NCBI GenBank assembly: GCA_003971905.1 | Contig: RSEE01000107.1 | Location: 62,001 to 126,000, forward strand | From: Moniliella sp. 'wahieum' | Taxonomy: Eukaryota; Basidiomycota; Moniliellomycetes; Moniliellales; Moniliellaceae | Length of the DNA stretch: 64,000 nt | Reading direction: 5' to 3' | In this document: positions 45,915 to 57,500 of the stretch, one piece after another | How positions within the stretch are numbered: the first letter of the stretch is position 1 | Layout of the letters: each line of letters opens with the position of its first letter | Made by a program: the position numbers and the translations under genes | The notes under the pieces: model-generated | What the model saw: only the letters and a program-made list of their open reading frames with translations | The model's database searches: none | What the model was told of the DNA's origin: nothing

Positions 45915-47897
45915 TGCGAGAGGGCGCCACGGCGTAGATGGAGGGGTGGGAGGGAGGAGAGGAAACGCGCGGAACGGTGGAGAGAGGAGAGCAGATGGGA
46001 GCGGAGGAGGTGGCGATGGGGATGGGGATGGGGATGGGGATGGGGACGGAGAGGAAACGGGCGGGGCGGGGCGGATGAGGCAGTGGCAAACAGGTGGGAG
46101 CTTGGAGCTGGATGCTGAATGCTGTTACCTGCAGCAAGCAATATGTATGTTTGGTCCGACGGCATGGCGAGGGTGCAAGCAAAGCACGCACGGGGTGAGT
46201 GTGCCCCTTGCGTCGGGCATGTGCTGCAGGGGCCGAGTGGGTGGTGCTGGGTCCTGGGTAGTGGATGCCGAGGACCCGAGTACGTTGAGCGCTATAGCAC
46301 CGTACATACAGAGTGCTCCTCACGTCCTGAGCACATGAGCGCTCAGGCTGAGCGCCGATCCCAAGAGCAATGCGGTCTGCTGCGCTAGTGCCGGCCAGTG
46401 CAGCCACACTCGCGTACCACTGCCTATCGGAGGGACAGGCACTGGCAGGCACTGGCGGGCACTGGCAGGCACAAGCGCTGCACCAGTGCTGCGCCACGCT
46501 CCCTGGCCGCGGGCCGCCCACTCAACCGTTCAACCCCGGCGGTAGTGGCTCCCGGCGGACACGGGCAGGATGCAAGTGCATGATAAGGTCGCGCAGACAT
46601 GGTGTCCGGTGGAGTGGAGCAGGGTGTCCCAAGCCGATCACATCATTCCCGCTCAGACCCAGTGCCCCATCATAAACCAATCGTGCTTTCCAATTCCATT
46701 GTTCAGTCCATCTATCCACCCGGTCCCTAACGCGGAACTCTTACTTGGCTTTGCTGTCACATGTCAGTACATACGCCCCATCCACGTCGCCCGCACCCGC
46801 TGGCGTGCCTCCTGGCGCCTCCGTTGGTGTTACGACAACCAACCACATTCTGTCACACAGCCCACTCCGTCGTCGGTACCCCGCCCTTGCCTCCCCCCGC
46901 CATGCACCCAACGCCCAACACCAAACGCCACCCGAAGCCAGAAGCCAAAATTATGCCGCCAACTCATCAGTCTCGCCAGGGGCTCTTCAAGCTTCAAACT
47001 TCAAGAGCTTCAAGCTTCAAGCTCCAAGCTTTCACCTCTCCTCGGAGCTCCCTGGCCCTCTCACAAGAGTCTGAGACCTGCGCCTCAGGCCTCCGGGCGA
47101 GTCGCAGCCTAAATAGGATCGGCGCCGCGGGGCGTACCAGGAGACACCAGGACGTATGTACCTGCTCCTGATCCTTGAGCCGCTCAGGCTGGGCGCTGAC
47201 CTACCGTCTTCCGTGTACATTGCATTGTTTCTCCCATTCCCCGATGCCCCTTCTAATTTCCAAACGCTTCCCTTTCCGATACTCGATACACCCTCCCTTG
47301 CCACTAGCCACTTCTCAACCTCAGTGCAACCACGTGTCTGGTCCATCTCCAGGCTCGTCCTGAGTATGTAGGCAGCAAAACACTCAAACGCCCGGTCTGC
47401 TGGCTCTCTCGTGACGCGTGAGGCGTGAGCAGAGCCCTACCCATATACGCCTCACACATTCCCCTCCCCGAAAAAAGGGAGGGAGGTGTGGATGGGTTCG
47501 TGCTTGGTGCATGGGGAGGAGAGCAGAGCAAAGGCAAGGTACCAAACCCAGCGACGCAATCAAAGAGAGGAAAGTGTGATTAAAATGTGATGAATGATCG
47601 TGTCGATTGGGCAAAACGTGCAACGACGCGGTTACTAATAAGCGTGCATTTCGAAATGGGTAAGTCCAACCCCCAGGTGGGCCGATGCTGGCGTTCCGCC
47701 CACTTTCATCCTCTTCCGCCCTTGGCTGGGCTTCGCTGGTGCGTTGCTTCGTCTTGCCCCACCCTGGGCCGACGAGGGCGTTGGAGCTTGGACCAAGCCG
47801 CGTGTTGCCCATCGTCTGCTCCCCCTTTGCCTTCCGCTCTCTGCTCTCCACTCTCCGCTCTCCGCTCTCCTTCACTTTCTGCGTCGCCAATCTGACC
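45915..47897. other. Divergent intergenic region hydrolase / CMC1
   Basis: Two kilobases without a convincing gene. It holds a GGGGAT hexamer array (about 46013-46050) close to the hydrolase start, a 10-nt GGCACTGGCA repeat (about 46437-46472), GCGCTCAGGCTGAGCGC near 46338-46354, TGTCACATGTCAG near 46755-46767, and a CTTCAAGCTTCAAG-type tandem (about 46984-47032). Confidence 0.5.
46013..46052. repeat. GGGGAT hexamer array
   Basis: Five to six copies of GGGGAT about 100 bases upstream of the hydrolase ATG. Runs of four G spaced by two bases could form a G-quadruplex on the plus strand. Confidence 0.85.
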
Positions 47898-48425
47898 ATG
47901 CCAAAGCGCGAAAACGTGCTGAGCAACTTGGAGGAGGAAGACTTGCTCAAGGCCGTGCGGGAAGCTGCGTTGCGCGTGTGCGATCCTGTGGTGCGTGAGT
48001 TTGCCCAGTGCTCCCAAGGTCGCACCGTCACCTCGTCCTGGGCCTGCTCCAAGCAGTGGAAGCAGTGTAAAGGAATGCGTTGCTACGTAGTACGTGTCAT
48101 CGGACCTCGTTGTCCTGCTCCTTCTCTTCCTCCTCCCCCCCGCTCTTCCCAGTTGCCGTCGTCATGTGTGCTTTGTTCCCTCCATTGTGGAGAGTGCACA
48201 AGTGGTATGGCAAGCGTGCTGACCCCCCTGTCTCTCCTCTTCTCCTTCTCTCCCTTCTTTCCTTCTTCCCTTTTCCCTTCTCCCTCCTTCCCTCTTCTCC
48301 CACTTTGCCTGTTTCCCTTTTCGCCCTTGCTGCCTGCCCCGGCCTGCACCAGCAACAACGACGAGACGCGCGAAAAGATCCGCAAAGCGATCATTGCTCG
48401 GGAACAGGGCATCTCATCCGAGTAA
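47898..48425 (+). CDS. CMC1: COX assembly mitochondrial protein, Cmc1 type (twin CX9C)
   Basis: Small intermembrane-space protein imported through Mia40 and needed for complex IV assembly. Start MPKRENVLSNLEEEDLLKAV, then the first CX9C, C-DPVVREFAQ-C, followed by SQGRTVTSSWA and the second, C-SKQWKQCKE-C. The second motif needs removal of one base: the text has AAAGGAATGC where AAAGAATGC keeps the frame (about 48069-48073), one of the few likely insertions in the window. A 263-nt pyrimidine-rich intron (48090-48352, GTACGT..ACCAG) joins CVATY to NNDETREKIRKAIIAREQGI; the stop is at 48425. About 85 residues, the usual size. No mitochondrial presequence, as expected for Mia40 substrates. Confidence 0.88.
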   Translation: MPKRENVLSNLEEEDLLKAVREAALRVCDPVVREFAQCSQGRTVTSSWACSKQWKQCKGMRCYVVRVIGPRCPAPSLPPPPRSSQLPSSCVLCSLHCGECTSGMASVLTPLSLLFSFSPFFPSSLFPSPSFPLLPLCLFPFSPLLPAPACTSNNDETREKIRKAIIAREQGISSE

Positions 48426-49807
48426 CCGGTTCCCGCACTCGACGGCGAAACGCGTGAGCGCATGGCGTCTTGACCTTGCGTCTTGACCTTGCGTCTTCAC
48501 CTTGCGTCTTGATTTTGGTCTTGACCTGACCTTGGGACTTGACTTACTGGTCTTGACTTTTGGTCTTGGCCTGGGTCTCAGTGCTTGCTGTTGTGCGCCT
48601 TGTGTGTCCGGCTCGATTCTCGATTCGAGCCAAGGAGGATGATCGATGACCGAGTATGCCCATTCGGCACCTTTTGTGCTGCGTGTTGGGCTGGGTGTAG
48701 GAGGTGGGCAGAGGTAGAGGTAGAGGTGTCAGTCCATGTACCGATCCCGATTTAAGATTCACCCTCAGTGAGTACTATCGTAACTTGGTGAAGACAGAGT
48801 ACCAAGTGCTGGGTGAAGAACAAGTGCTGCAGATGTTAGGTCTGATCGATCTGATGTCTACTGGCAGCCTTAAGTTAGTTGGTCGCATGGATTCCTCACT
48901 GTTCTCCTCTCCGAGTCTTAGTTGTGACAAGTGCGTGCGAGTGGTCCTCAACCAGGACTGAGGACATTGAATATGATTGAGTACTGAGTTGAGTTCCGAG
49001 TTCAATAGGATCGCCGAGCGCCCTCATGCATCATGCATCATGCATAATCGAAGAACAAGGAGCCATATTCAACTTGTATACAGAGGGGTCTCGGACCTAT
49101 TGTCAACCACCGAGACGCAACATAACCGTCACCATAACCGCCAACGGGGGAGAGGGCGAAGAGGAGGGGGGGGGGAGGATTCCCGATGGCCCGCCGTGGT
49201 CTTCGTATCCCCAGCGGTGCGGGATCTGTCGGGCGCTGTGGGGGGTTGCCGAGGGGCTGGGACCCGGTTTGCGAGCGACATGCATGGACAGACGGCAGAC
49301 ACGACATACCCGAACACGCAACAAAGAACAAGTCGTACTACAGGAACGAAGAACAAAGAACAAAGAACCAGGATTACGGAATACGGAATGGGACGAAGAG
49401 CATTAACACGCATATACGCACATGATGGGGGAGAGCGTGGGGAGGACAGGGGACGATACGAGGGAGAGGTGGAACGAGACGACCCGGGGGTTTAGGTGGA
49501 GGTAGGGAAGAGGGAAATTGAACAACTGGAGATATAAAGGTAGCGAGAGACGACCCAACCGGTAACCCTTCCTTTTACTACCCAACGGCAAACGGTAACC
49601 CATAATAAGCCGATGCAGAGGTAGTAAGGGAAAGGAAGGTAGGGTAAGGTAAGAAAGAGCAAGGGGACGAGACGATCAATTTGTTGAGACGGTAGCCCGG
49701 ACCAGACCAGACCAGACGACCTGGAGAGGCGGAGGAGATTGTTTCTTCAGTTGCAGGTTGCAGCTTATTTGCAGCTTGTCCGCGAGATCTAGCTGGCGCC
49801 TTGCACC
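48426..49807. other. Convergent intergenic region
   Basis: No gene recognised. A CTTGACCTTGCGT-type tandem (about 48470-48545) follows CMC1. ATGCATCATGCATCATGCAT lies at about 49025-49044. GAACAAAGAACAAAGAACC repeats lie near 49348-49368. The right end is the 3' flank of the double CRAL-TRIO gene. Confidence 0.5.
48468..48546. repeat. CTTGACCTTGCGT tandem
   Basis: Four to five imperfect copies of a 13-nt unit built on TCTTGACCTTGCG, decaying to CTTGACTT. It lies immediately downstream of CMC1, possibly in its 3' UTR. Confidence 0.8.
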
Positions 49808-52800
49808 CTAAGCGCGCAGCACGCCCGACAGACGGCGGCGCAGCGAGGGTTTCTTCTTGCGGCCTTCGCGGAGGGACGGGGTGAATTGGCCGGGATAGCC
49901 CATGCCCTCACCCTCACCTTCACGCAAACCCAAGGCCGGGGTGGAACTGGCTGCGCGGGAAGTAGGAGAAAACAAGACGGACGCGGCCTTGCGCAGCGTG
50001 CCGCCTCGTTTGCCCCGAGCCTGGTGCGTCCCCGTAGCAGGATAGAGTAACGCCAAATCGTCCGTGTCGAGCGTACTGGCATGCCGATCGTACGAGCCCG
50101 GGGCGTAGTGGTACGAGCCGCCGTACAGCTGCACCGCCGACCCAGGCGAGGCGGCCAAGCCGGCCGACCGCCCGTCACGCGAATCGGGCCAGAGTAGGAC
50201 GAGTAGCGAGACGGTGCACCGTACTCATTGTACCCACTGTGGTATCCGCCATGATGGGAACGGTACGAACGACGACCAAACTCGCTCGGACCACGCAAGT
50301 CTTCCGACCGTCCGCCCAGGGAACGTCCTGCATCCGACCGTCCGCCCACAGAACGACCTGCATCCGACCGCCCCGCATCCGACCGGCCCATGTCGGACCG
50401 ACCGCCTGCCGAACGGCCGCCGCCCGAACGGCCGCCCACGGACCGACGTCCCGACCTGGCGCCGCCCGAGCGCGCGCTGAACGACCGAGCGTCGCCAGAG
50501 CGGTCGGTGGCCGACGGCATGCGGGCAACGAAGCCAGAGCGGGAAGGGTCCGTGTCCCAAGCTGGGGAGGAAGCCAAGTCATCGGCAAACGTGCCTGGTC
50601 CGCGGGTGGAGGAATGACGGCTGCGACGGTCGCGGTGGCTGCGTTTAACCATGTCGCGGCCTGATGCGGCATTGGGGTGACCGGGAGGCACATAGGCGCG
50701 CGCACGGGCCAAATCGTCCATGTGCGCTTCCGTCGTATCGAAAAACATATCTTCCGACGAAGTGTATCCGTCTTCCGATTCGTGCGTACCAAACCGGCCC
50801 AACCCGCCGGCCGCCGGCACGGCTGGCTTGGCTTGGATCACGGGCATCGAGCGCGTTTTCTGCACGTCGGGCTGCTTCGGCGGCGGGGTGGACCGGTCGG
50901 TCCAAGCGGGATCCGTGGGTACTGTACCCGACGAGTTTCGATGCGCCAACGACAACGATCCCGATCGCGCTTCCATGTCGTTCGTCCAGTCTTCCCGCGC
51001 AGGACTTGTCTCGGAACGTCCCTGTCCGGCATAGGGAGAGGATGCAGCTGCGTACCCACCTGCTGCACCTACCGCAGCACCTGCCGCTGCCATGGCCACC
51101 CCACCATTCTGCCCGGCAGGATGGGAGTGGTGGTGGTGCTTGCCCGCGCGATGACGTTTATGCGCAGACGCAGGCGCAGCGGCCGGAGCCAAATGCTGCT
51201 GGGCTTGGGCCGCGGCGCGGTCCAAGGGCACACCTTCAATTTCATGAGCGGCGTACGCGTCGCCATAGAGCGTCAACCAGTCACGTTGGGCAATGGCCGA
51301 CTCCGTCTTACGCTCCACCTCGGCCACGGACGCGCCAGCTTCCAACTCATTGATTTCCCGCAGCAACGTGGCATAGTGATCCCGTCGTCCAATCACGTGG
51401 CGCAGCAACTGGCCGTCCTTGGTCTTGTACACCCAGGTGACTCGGCCCAAGCCATCGAGGGTGCCTTGACGGTGGTAGATCGTCTTGCCGCGTACATAGG
51501 GCATCTTGTCAAACGCTGCTACACGCAACTTGCGCTTGAGCAGCGCGCGTTCTTTCACCACCTCCGGGTCTTGCCCCTTGGTTTCGATCCAGCGAAGCGT
51601 CGCCGCTTCAAACTGATCGGCCAGCTCCATGTACGCTGCGACGAGCCGGTCCCGTTCGGCCGTGTCCAGCTGCGCATCGTTCTCCCCTCAACGGGTTCAA
51701 GGAAGCTGAACGAATCCACTGCTTTACCGCCCACTTCTTCGATCAGGCGTTGGGGGGATGCGGTCCGCAAAGTCACGCGCCGTCTTGACAAACACAATCT
51801 GGACCGCACCACCGGGTCCAGCAACGGCGAGAGCACTTTCCAGATCCCCGAGAAGATCCAGGGAGCAGCGTAAAGGTAAATAACGCCAAGCGACTCGGGA
51901 TAGAAAGCCTCGAGACACTTGACAATAAACAGGACACAGTTCCAGTCCATACTAGAAGGAAAACACACCCAGGTCAGTTACTAATTACGGGAGACAGGAA
52001 CGGGAACGGGAAAACGAGGACAATCTCCACTCACTTTTTGATTCCAAAGCCTTCAAGGGAGAAAATAATCACGACCTTTCTTGCGGGGGCTGCATCAACA
52101 GACGGAAAGATTCCATGGCGAAAATAACAAACTTCTCCATCGACGTGCCCGGCTGACCATTGGTCAGATGCTTCTTGACCAAAATCGCACAGATGGGCTG
52201 TTCATTCAAGGCGGTACCGCAGGCAAACGTCTTGTTCTGACGTTGCTGGTCGAGGAACTTGGGATGGTCTTGCCATTGCCCAGCTCCCCCGCCGCAACCA
52301 AGGCCTCCACGCCATTCTCCATCCGCCAATTCAGCGTCGCACCACACATGTTCATCGCCCGAGACACGTCCCATTTGCGCGCACGGAGGAAACGGAGCAA
52401 GGCCCCATCTGGATCATCAAAGTCCAAAAACTGCCACGCAGCCTTCTTGAGCGTGTCACCGCCGTACGCGCTGAGCAGTTGTTCCAATTGCGCTTGCTCT
52501 TCTGCAATTCGCTGTGCCTCCTTGTCCGCATCTGATTTGGCCTTTTTCGGATCGGGCTCGGACGCAGGATCGACCATATGCTTGTGGTGGTGGGCGCCGG
52601 ATTGTTGATTTCCTTTGGCCCTGTCGAGCCATGAAAAGTACACCTTCCACATCTCACGCAGTTTGACTTCTTGCTCTGGTGTGAGCGTTGGCTGTGCCTT
52701 CGGGCAAATCAAACGCTTTGGATTCAACCTCCTTGGCAGAGGGACCGCCCAGTTCAATATACTTGTACTTGCCCGGCTGCCAACGACGGACCTGGGGTGC

Positions 52801-54589
52801 CGCATCCGACGACCCTTCCACCCCGTTTTCCATGGAAGGTTCGCGGTCGTAGTGAGAAGTGGCAGCCACCGCACCTACTCCTGCCATACCAGCCCCGGCC
52901 GCGATACCTGCAGGAGCAGCAGCAGCAGCAGCGGACTGGCCTGAAGGGTGAGGGGCATTCCGGGCCTGGGGGTGAGCGGCGGATGGTGCGGCCGCTGACT
53001 GCGATTGGCCAGGAGGCGCCGTAAAGTCGTATTGGACACCCGTTAGGATGCCTTCCGAACCGCGTACTTCGGAATTTCCTTCGACCTGAACCGCCCGCTG
53101 CGGGTCGCCATAGAGAGCAACCCAGTCACGTTTTTTGGCTGCTGCTTCGGATGCGGCCTCGACCTGGGAGGAAGACAGGCCCTTGGTCTCCATCTCGTAA
53201 ATCTCGCGGCGCAAGGCAGCGGCGCACGAAGTGCGGCCAATAACGTGGTACTTGGGTTGGCCATTGTTGATGTACGTCCAGCGGTGACACCTTGACCATC
53301 AATTACGCCCGAGCGATGATAGCACGTCAGGCCCCGGGTGTAGGGCTCCACGTCAAACTGGGCAACGCGGAGTTTTTTGAAGAGCAGGTTGCGCTCCTCT
53401 TCGATCGATGGGCTTCAACAAGGCAAAAAAGGTAAGGCAACGTCAGTGGGAAAGGCATGGAGGGAAAAAAAGACACGAAGAAAGGGTCACATACTCGGTG
53501 CCGTTGGTGTCGATCCAGCGTTTGGTAGCCTCCTCGTACGCATTGACCAAGTCTTGGTATCGCTGAAGCAGTTGAGGTTTGACCGTCGTGTCCTTCTGCT
53601 TGTCGTTCTCGCCGGGAACAGGCTCGATAAACGTGAACTCGCTTGTGTTGTTGCCGCCAAGCGAAGCGATCATATGATCGGCCGGTACATTGGCAACGAC
53701 ATCCTTGGCCGACTTGGTGAACTGGATCTTGGACCGCACCACTGGGTCGAGCATGGGGCTAAGCACTTTCCAGATGCCGGAAAAGACCCAGGGCGCATTG
53801 TGCACATACAGCACCGCCAACGACTCGGGGTAAAACGCTTCGAGGCACTTGACAATGAACAAGATGCAGGACCAGTCCATGTTCTTGACCCCAAACGAAG
53901 TCAAGTCGAAAAACATGATGGCCTTGTCACCTGGGGGCTGCATCAGGCAACGGAAGGTCTCCATGGCGTAAATGACATACTTCTCCATCGACGACGCCGG
54001 CTGGCCATTGGTGAAGTGCTTCTTGACGTGGATGTAACAAATGGGAATGGGGGCCACATTGGGGCCGCCGGCTGCGCCATTGGAGTAGGTCTTGCCCGAG
54101 CGTTGCTGGTCGAGGAATTTCTCAATGTTGGCGCCATTGGTCAGATCGCCGCTTCGACGAGCTCCTGCACGCCATTGTCCAGGCGCCACTTGAGGCAGCC
54201 GGCAACATGCCCAGGGCGCGGGTCACGTCCCACTTGCGAGCACGGAGGAAGCGGAGGCAGATGCTGTCGGGGTTGTCCATCTTGATAAACTCCCACAGGG
54301 CGCGCTTGAGCGAGTCGGGGCCGTACGAGTCGAGGAGGGCATTGAGGTTGGCCTGTTCTTCCTGGATGCGGGCCGCTTCTTTGGCAGCATCGCCCTTGGG
54401 AGCGTTCTTGGCGTCGTGGGCGGCGGTGGCGGCGGAGGAGGAGGCGGCTGCGCCGGTGCCCGTGGCCTTGGCGACCCAGTCAAAGTAGCCGGCCCAGAAC
54501 TGGCGCAGCTTCTCGGTCTGGGTGGGGGTGAGGTTGCCGGCGTAGCCGTCGGCGATGGGCATGGGGCCCATGGGGATCTCGTTGGACAT
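49808..54589 (-). CDS. Double CRAL-TRIO (Sec14-like) protein with long disordered tail
   Basis: Sec14/CRAL-TRIO domains exchange phosphatidylinositol and other lipids between membranes. The ATG at 54589 (MSNEIPMGPMPIADGYAG) opens module A: LTPTQTEKLRQFWAGYFDWV, CRAL-TRIO-N (LRFLRARKWDVTRAL), lipid-binding lobe (EKYVIYAMETFRCLMQPP; WSCILFIVKCLEAFYPESLA; NAPWVFSGIWKVLSPMLDPV), then a roughly 90-residue module (EERNLLFKKLRVAQFDVEPY; RDWVALYGD). Module B repeats the whole order: LTPEQEVKLREMWKVYFSWL, LRFLRARKWDVSRAM, WNCVLFIVKCLEAFYPESLG, KERALLKRKLRVAAFDKMPY, RDWLTLYGD. Introns sit at 53494-53413 and 52034-51952. A tail of about 470 residues follows, with GRSDAGRSDAGRSVGGRSD repeats, ending PSLRRRLSGVLRA. 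No stop lies between the modules once one frameshift (about 52705) is allowed. About 1540 residues, far longer than single-domain relatives. Eight or so frameshifts. Confidence 0.82.
50285..50470 (-). repeat. Coding Gly-Arg-Ser-Asp/Gly repeat
   Basis: Imperfect 12-15-nt units (GGCCGGTCGGATGCG type on minus) encode GGRS and GRSDA repeats in the tail of the double CRAL-TRIO protein. The composition is Gly/Arg/Ser/Asp, fitting a disordered, phosphorylatable region. Confidence 0.8.
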
Positions 54590-57500
54590 GGGGGAAGAGC
54601 AAGCGGCGTGGCCGCCAGCAACGCGAGCACGAGGAGGGGGGGTGGGGGGGGGGGGAGGGGGAGTGGTGGGGGAGGGGGAGGGAGAGTGGTGGGGGGGGGC
54701 GGGGAGGGGGCGGGACTGAAAAGGGACGAGGAGGGGAAAGATGGGGAGCGGCGGAAGGGCAGGAGGATGAATGCGGCCGCTTGGGGTGGCCCAGGGAGCG
54801 GGAGAGCGGGCGGACACTGGTGCGGTGCGGGAGCGGCTTTCAGCTGCGGCGGATGCAAGGGCGATGCAAGGGCGATAGGGTGCACATGCCTGCCTGCAAA
54901 ACGGCGGCGAGGCAGCCGGGCACTGCGTGCTGAGCAGCGGTGCGCCAGAGCGCTGCGGTGCGGTGGGGATGTGCCGCCGCCCGAGCGGGGTTGGTGGCCA
55001 GCGGGGCAGCACAGGCGCCGTGGGAGCCGCGACGCAGCGTCATTGCGTCATCCTCATCCATCTGTGCGCAGCGCTCAGCGGCAGGGACCGGCATGTGGCA
55101 ACCGCAGCGCAGCACACCAGCATGCCCACCCGTGCTCACTAGCGTCTAACCCCGTCCGCCGCACCCTACGTAGCATTGCGTCTGGCAATGCGCAACCGAG
55201 GGCACCCCCACGCGCCACGCCGCCTCGCCTCCGCCTGCGCGTTTCCCTCATCGATGGGATTTCTTCTGCGCATCCTGGGCAGCCCAGGCAGCATCCCCTG
55301 CGATCGACTACCCCCCCTGCCGTCGTCATTAAGCATTGCCCGTGGCCGCCCAGCGCCGCCTCCCAGGCCGCATTTCATCGCTCTGCTCTCACATTGCTCT
55401 GCTGTCGATTAGTACCTTTTCCATCCCGCCGCGGTTGTGGGTTGGGGCGGGTGTGGTGCTGCTGTGGGCGCCAGCAGATCATGGATCATTCGCACTGCGC
55501 CCCGTCTGTATCAGTCCCTGGCCCTATCTCCCATCCACAGCCCAGCAGCCCAGCCGGGTGGCCGTGACGAAGTTGCTTACAGTGGCCTAGTGACCAGCCA
55601 GTGACCAGTGGCTACCGTCTCTCCCCACGGCCCCACCCACACTCTCGATTCGCGTTCGCATCTCCAGCCAGTTGTTGTGTGAATGAAGCAGCGTCCCTAT
55701 TCCACATGGAGATGCGCTGAGCAACGGAGCATGTGCAGCGTTGAGTATGAGTACGTTAATAAGGTAAAGGTACGGAGCTATCGTCGTCTATCGACTATCG
55801 TTGCCGGTTACCGGTTAGCGCTTAGAAATGTAGCGACCAAGTGGTGAAAGTCAGATCTGAGAACAGAGAGATCGGAGATCGGTGAGATCTGAGATCGCAG
55901 AGTGAATGATTCATGAATACTGAAGTTCCCCACGCTCTTTCACCTTCTTTCACCCGCTCTGTTGATCTACTCGTCATCGATCACCCATCATCACTATGTA
56001 ATCACGCATCCCGAGCACCGGTTGCATCCCCGCCGCCCAACCCTGCCGGTTGTCTCCACCTTCTGAAACCCACCCACCCATCACCTGCATCACCTCAGAA
56101 CGCCCCCCTCAGGCCTGAGGCCAATTAAACGCTAAACGTTAAACGTTAAACGTTTACCAGGGACGCGCCACTGATGTGCCACAGCCGTGTTTTCTTGTGA
56201 AAGCGACTAGCGAGCCTGGGAAGAGCGCCTGGGAAGCGCTGCGTTTTTTCATTTCCTGTCTTGAGCGTCATTATACCGCTGACAGGCGAGATGTAGTAAG
56301 CGCAAAATAGAGGCGATGAGTATTGTGCAACGGCAAGAGGCATATATGGAACGGTAGACGATCAATGAATGTACTGAATGTTGAACGTCCACTTAGTATA
56401 CTAAGATTCAGTACTCTCGATTCAGTACTTTCAGATTCAGTACTTTCAGATTCAGTACACCATGCAATCCGAGCTCTGAGTCCTGAGTGTCCTCAGTTCT
56501 CAGCAAGCTGAACTCGGCGTGACTCAACGTTGCGTCGCGTGCATCGATTGATGATCAGATGAAGCAATAGTCGCACTACTGAGTGAATAGGTTGAGATCT
56601 GAGACAAGAGCGTACCGGACAGACATGTGCGAGAATCTGTTGTCCTGCGCACAGTAGGATAGCACACTGGCCAGATGAAGCATTCTCTCTGAATTATATG
56701 TGGCCAGCCGGGGGTGGTGGTGTTAAATGGTAAGTTGGCGTTCGATTTGTCCGTAGAAGGGTGTGTTCCGGGTTTGCCTTGCCCCCGCTCTTATTTCCGC
56801 TTCTATACCAGAGCTGCCGTCTGCTGCCGCGGGTGCATACTGATGCGCTGATGCGATGGCCGAGAACGGGGAGAGGCAAAAAAACCCCACAAAAGTAAAT
56901 GATTTTGCGCTTTTTTTCTCCTTCCTAAAAAACATATTTGTCCGTGCACCGGGCTCAACAGGGCTCAATTGGAACGCTCAGGACGTTCAGGTACTCAGTT
57001 GATCAGTAGCGCTCGGGTCCGCTGAGGCCTTAGAGACTCAGTACTCCCTCCGTACGCCGTACTCCGTACTCACATTATGTCACTACGCAGTATTCAATAC
57101 TACTCCGTAGTGAATCATTCATCATTCATCCCCAACAACTGTGGGGTACGTACACGCTTCTCGTCTTAGTACACCCCACAGAGAGAGGTTGGCATCGACA
57201 ACACACTTGCTACATGCCTCCGTTCCTCTCTGTCAGGGAAGGCCGATCCGCTCCCCATTGAACAACGTTGAACGTGAACGTCGAATCCAACACAGCGACT
57301 TGAATCCTCTGCCACCAGTGTAGTTGTGGGCTTCCAGTGTTTTGGGGCGCTTTTGTGTTGGGTCAGCCGCGACGTCCGACTTGTGCAATAATCGAGACTA
57401 TTCTGCCTTGGGCTGTATATGTTTTTCTCGTGGCAAGACGTGAGGTGTGAGGTCACACCTGAGACTCAGGTGGGGGTGTGCATGTGATGTGTGTGCATGT

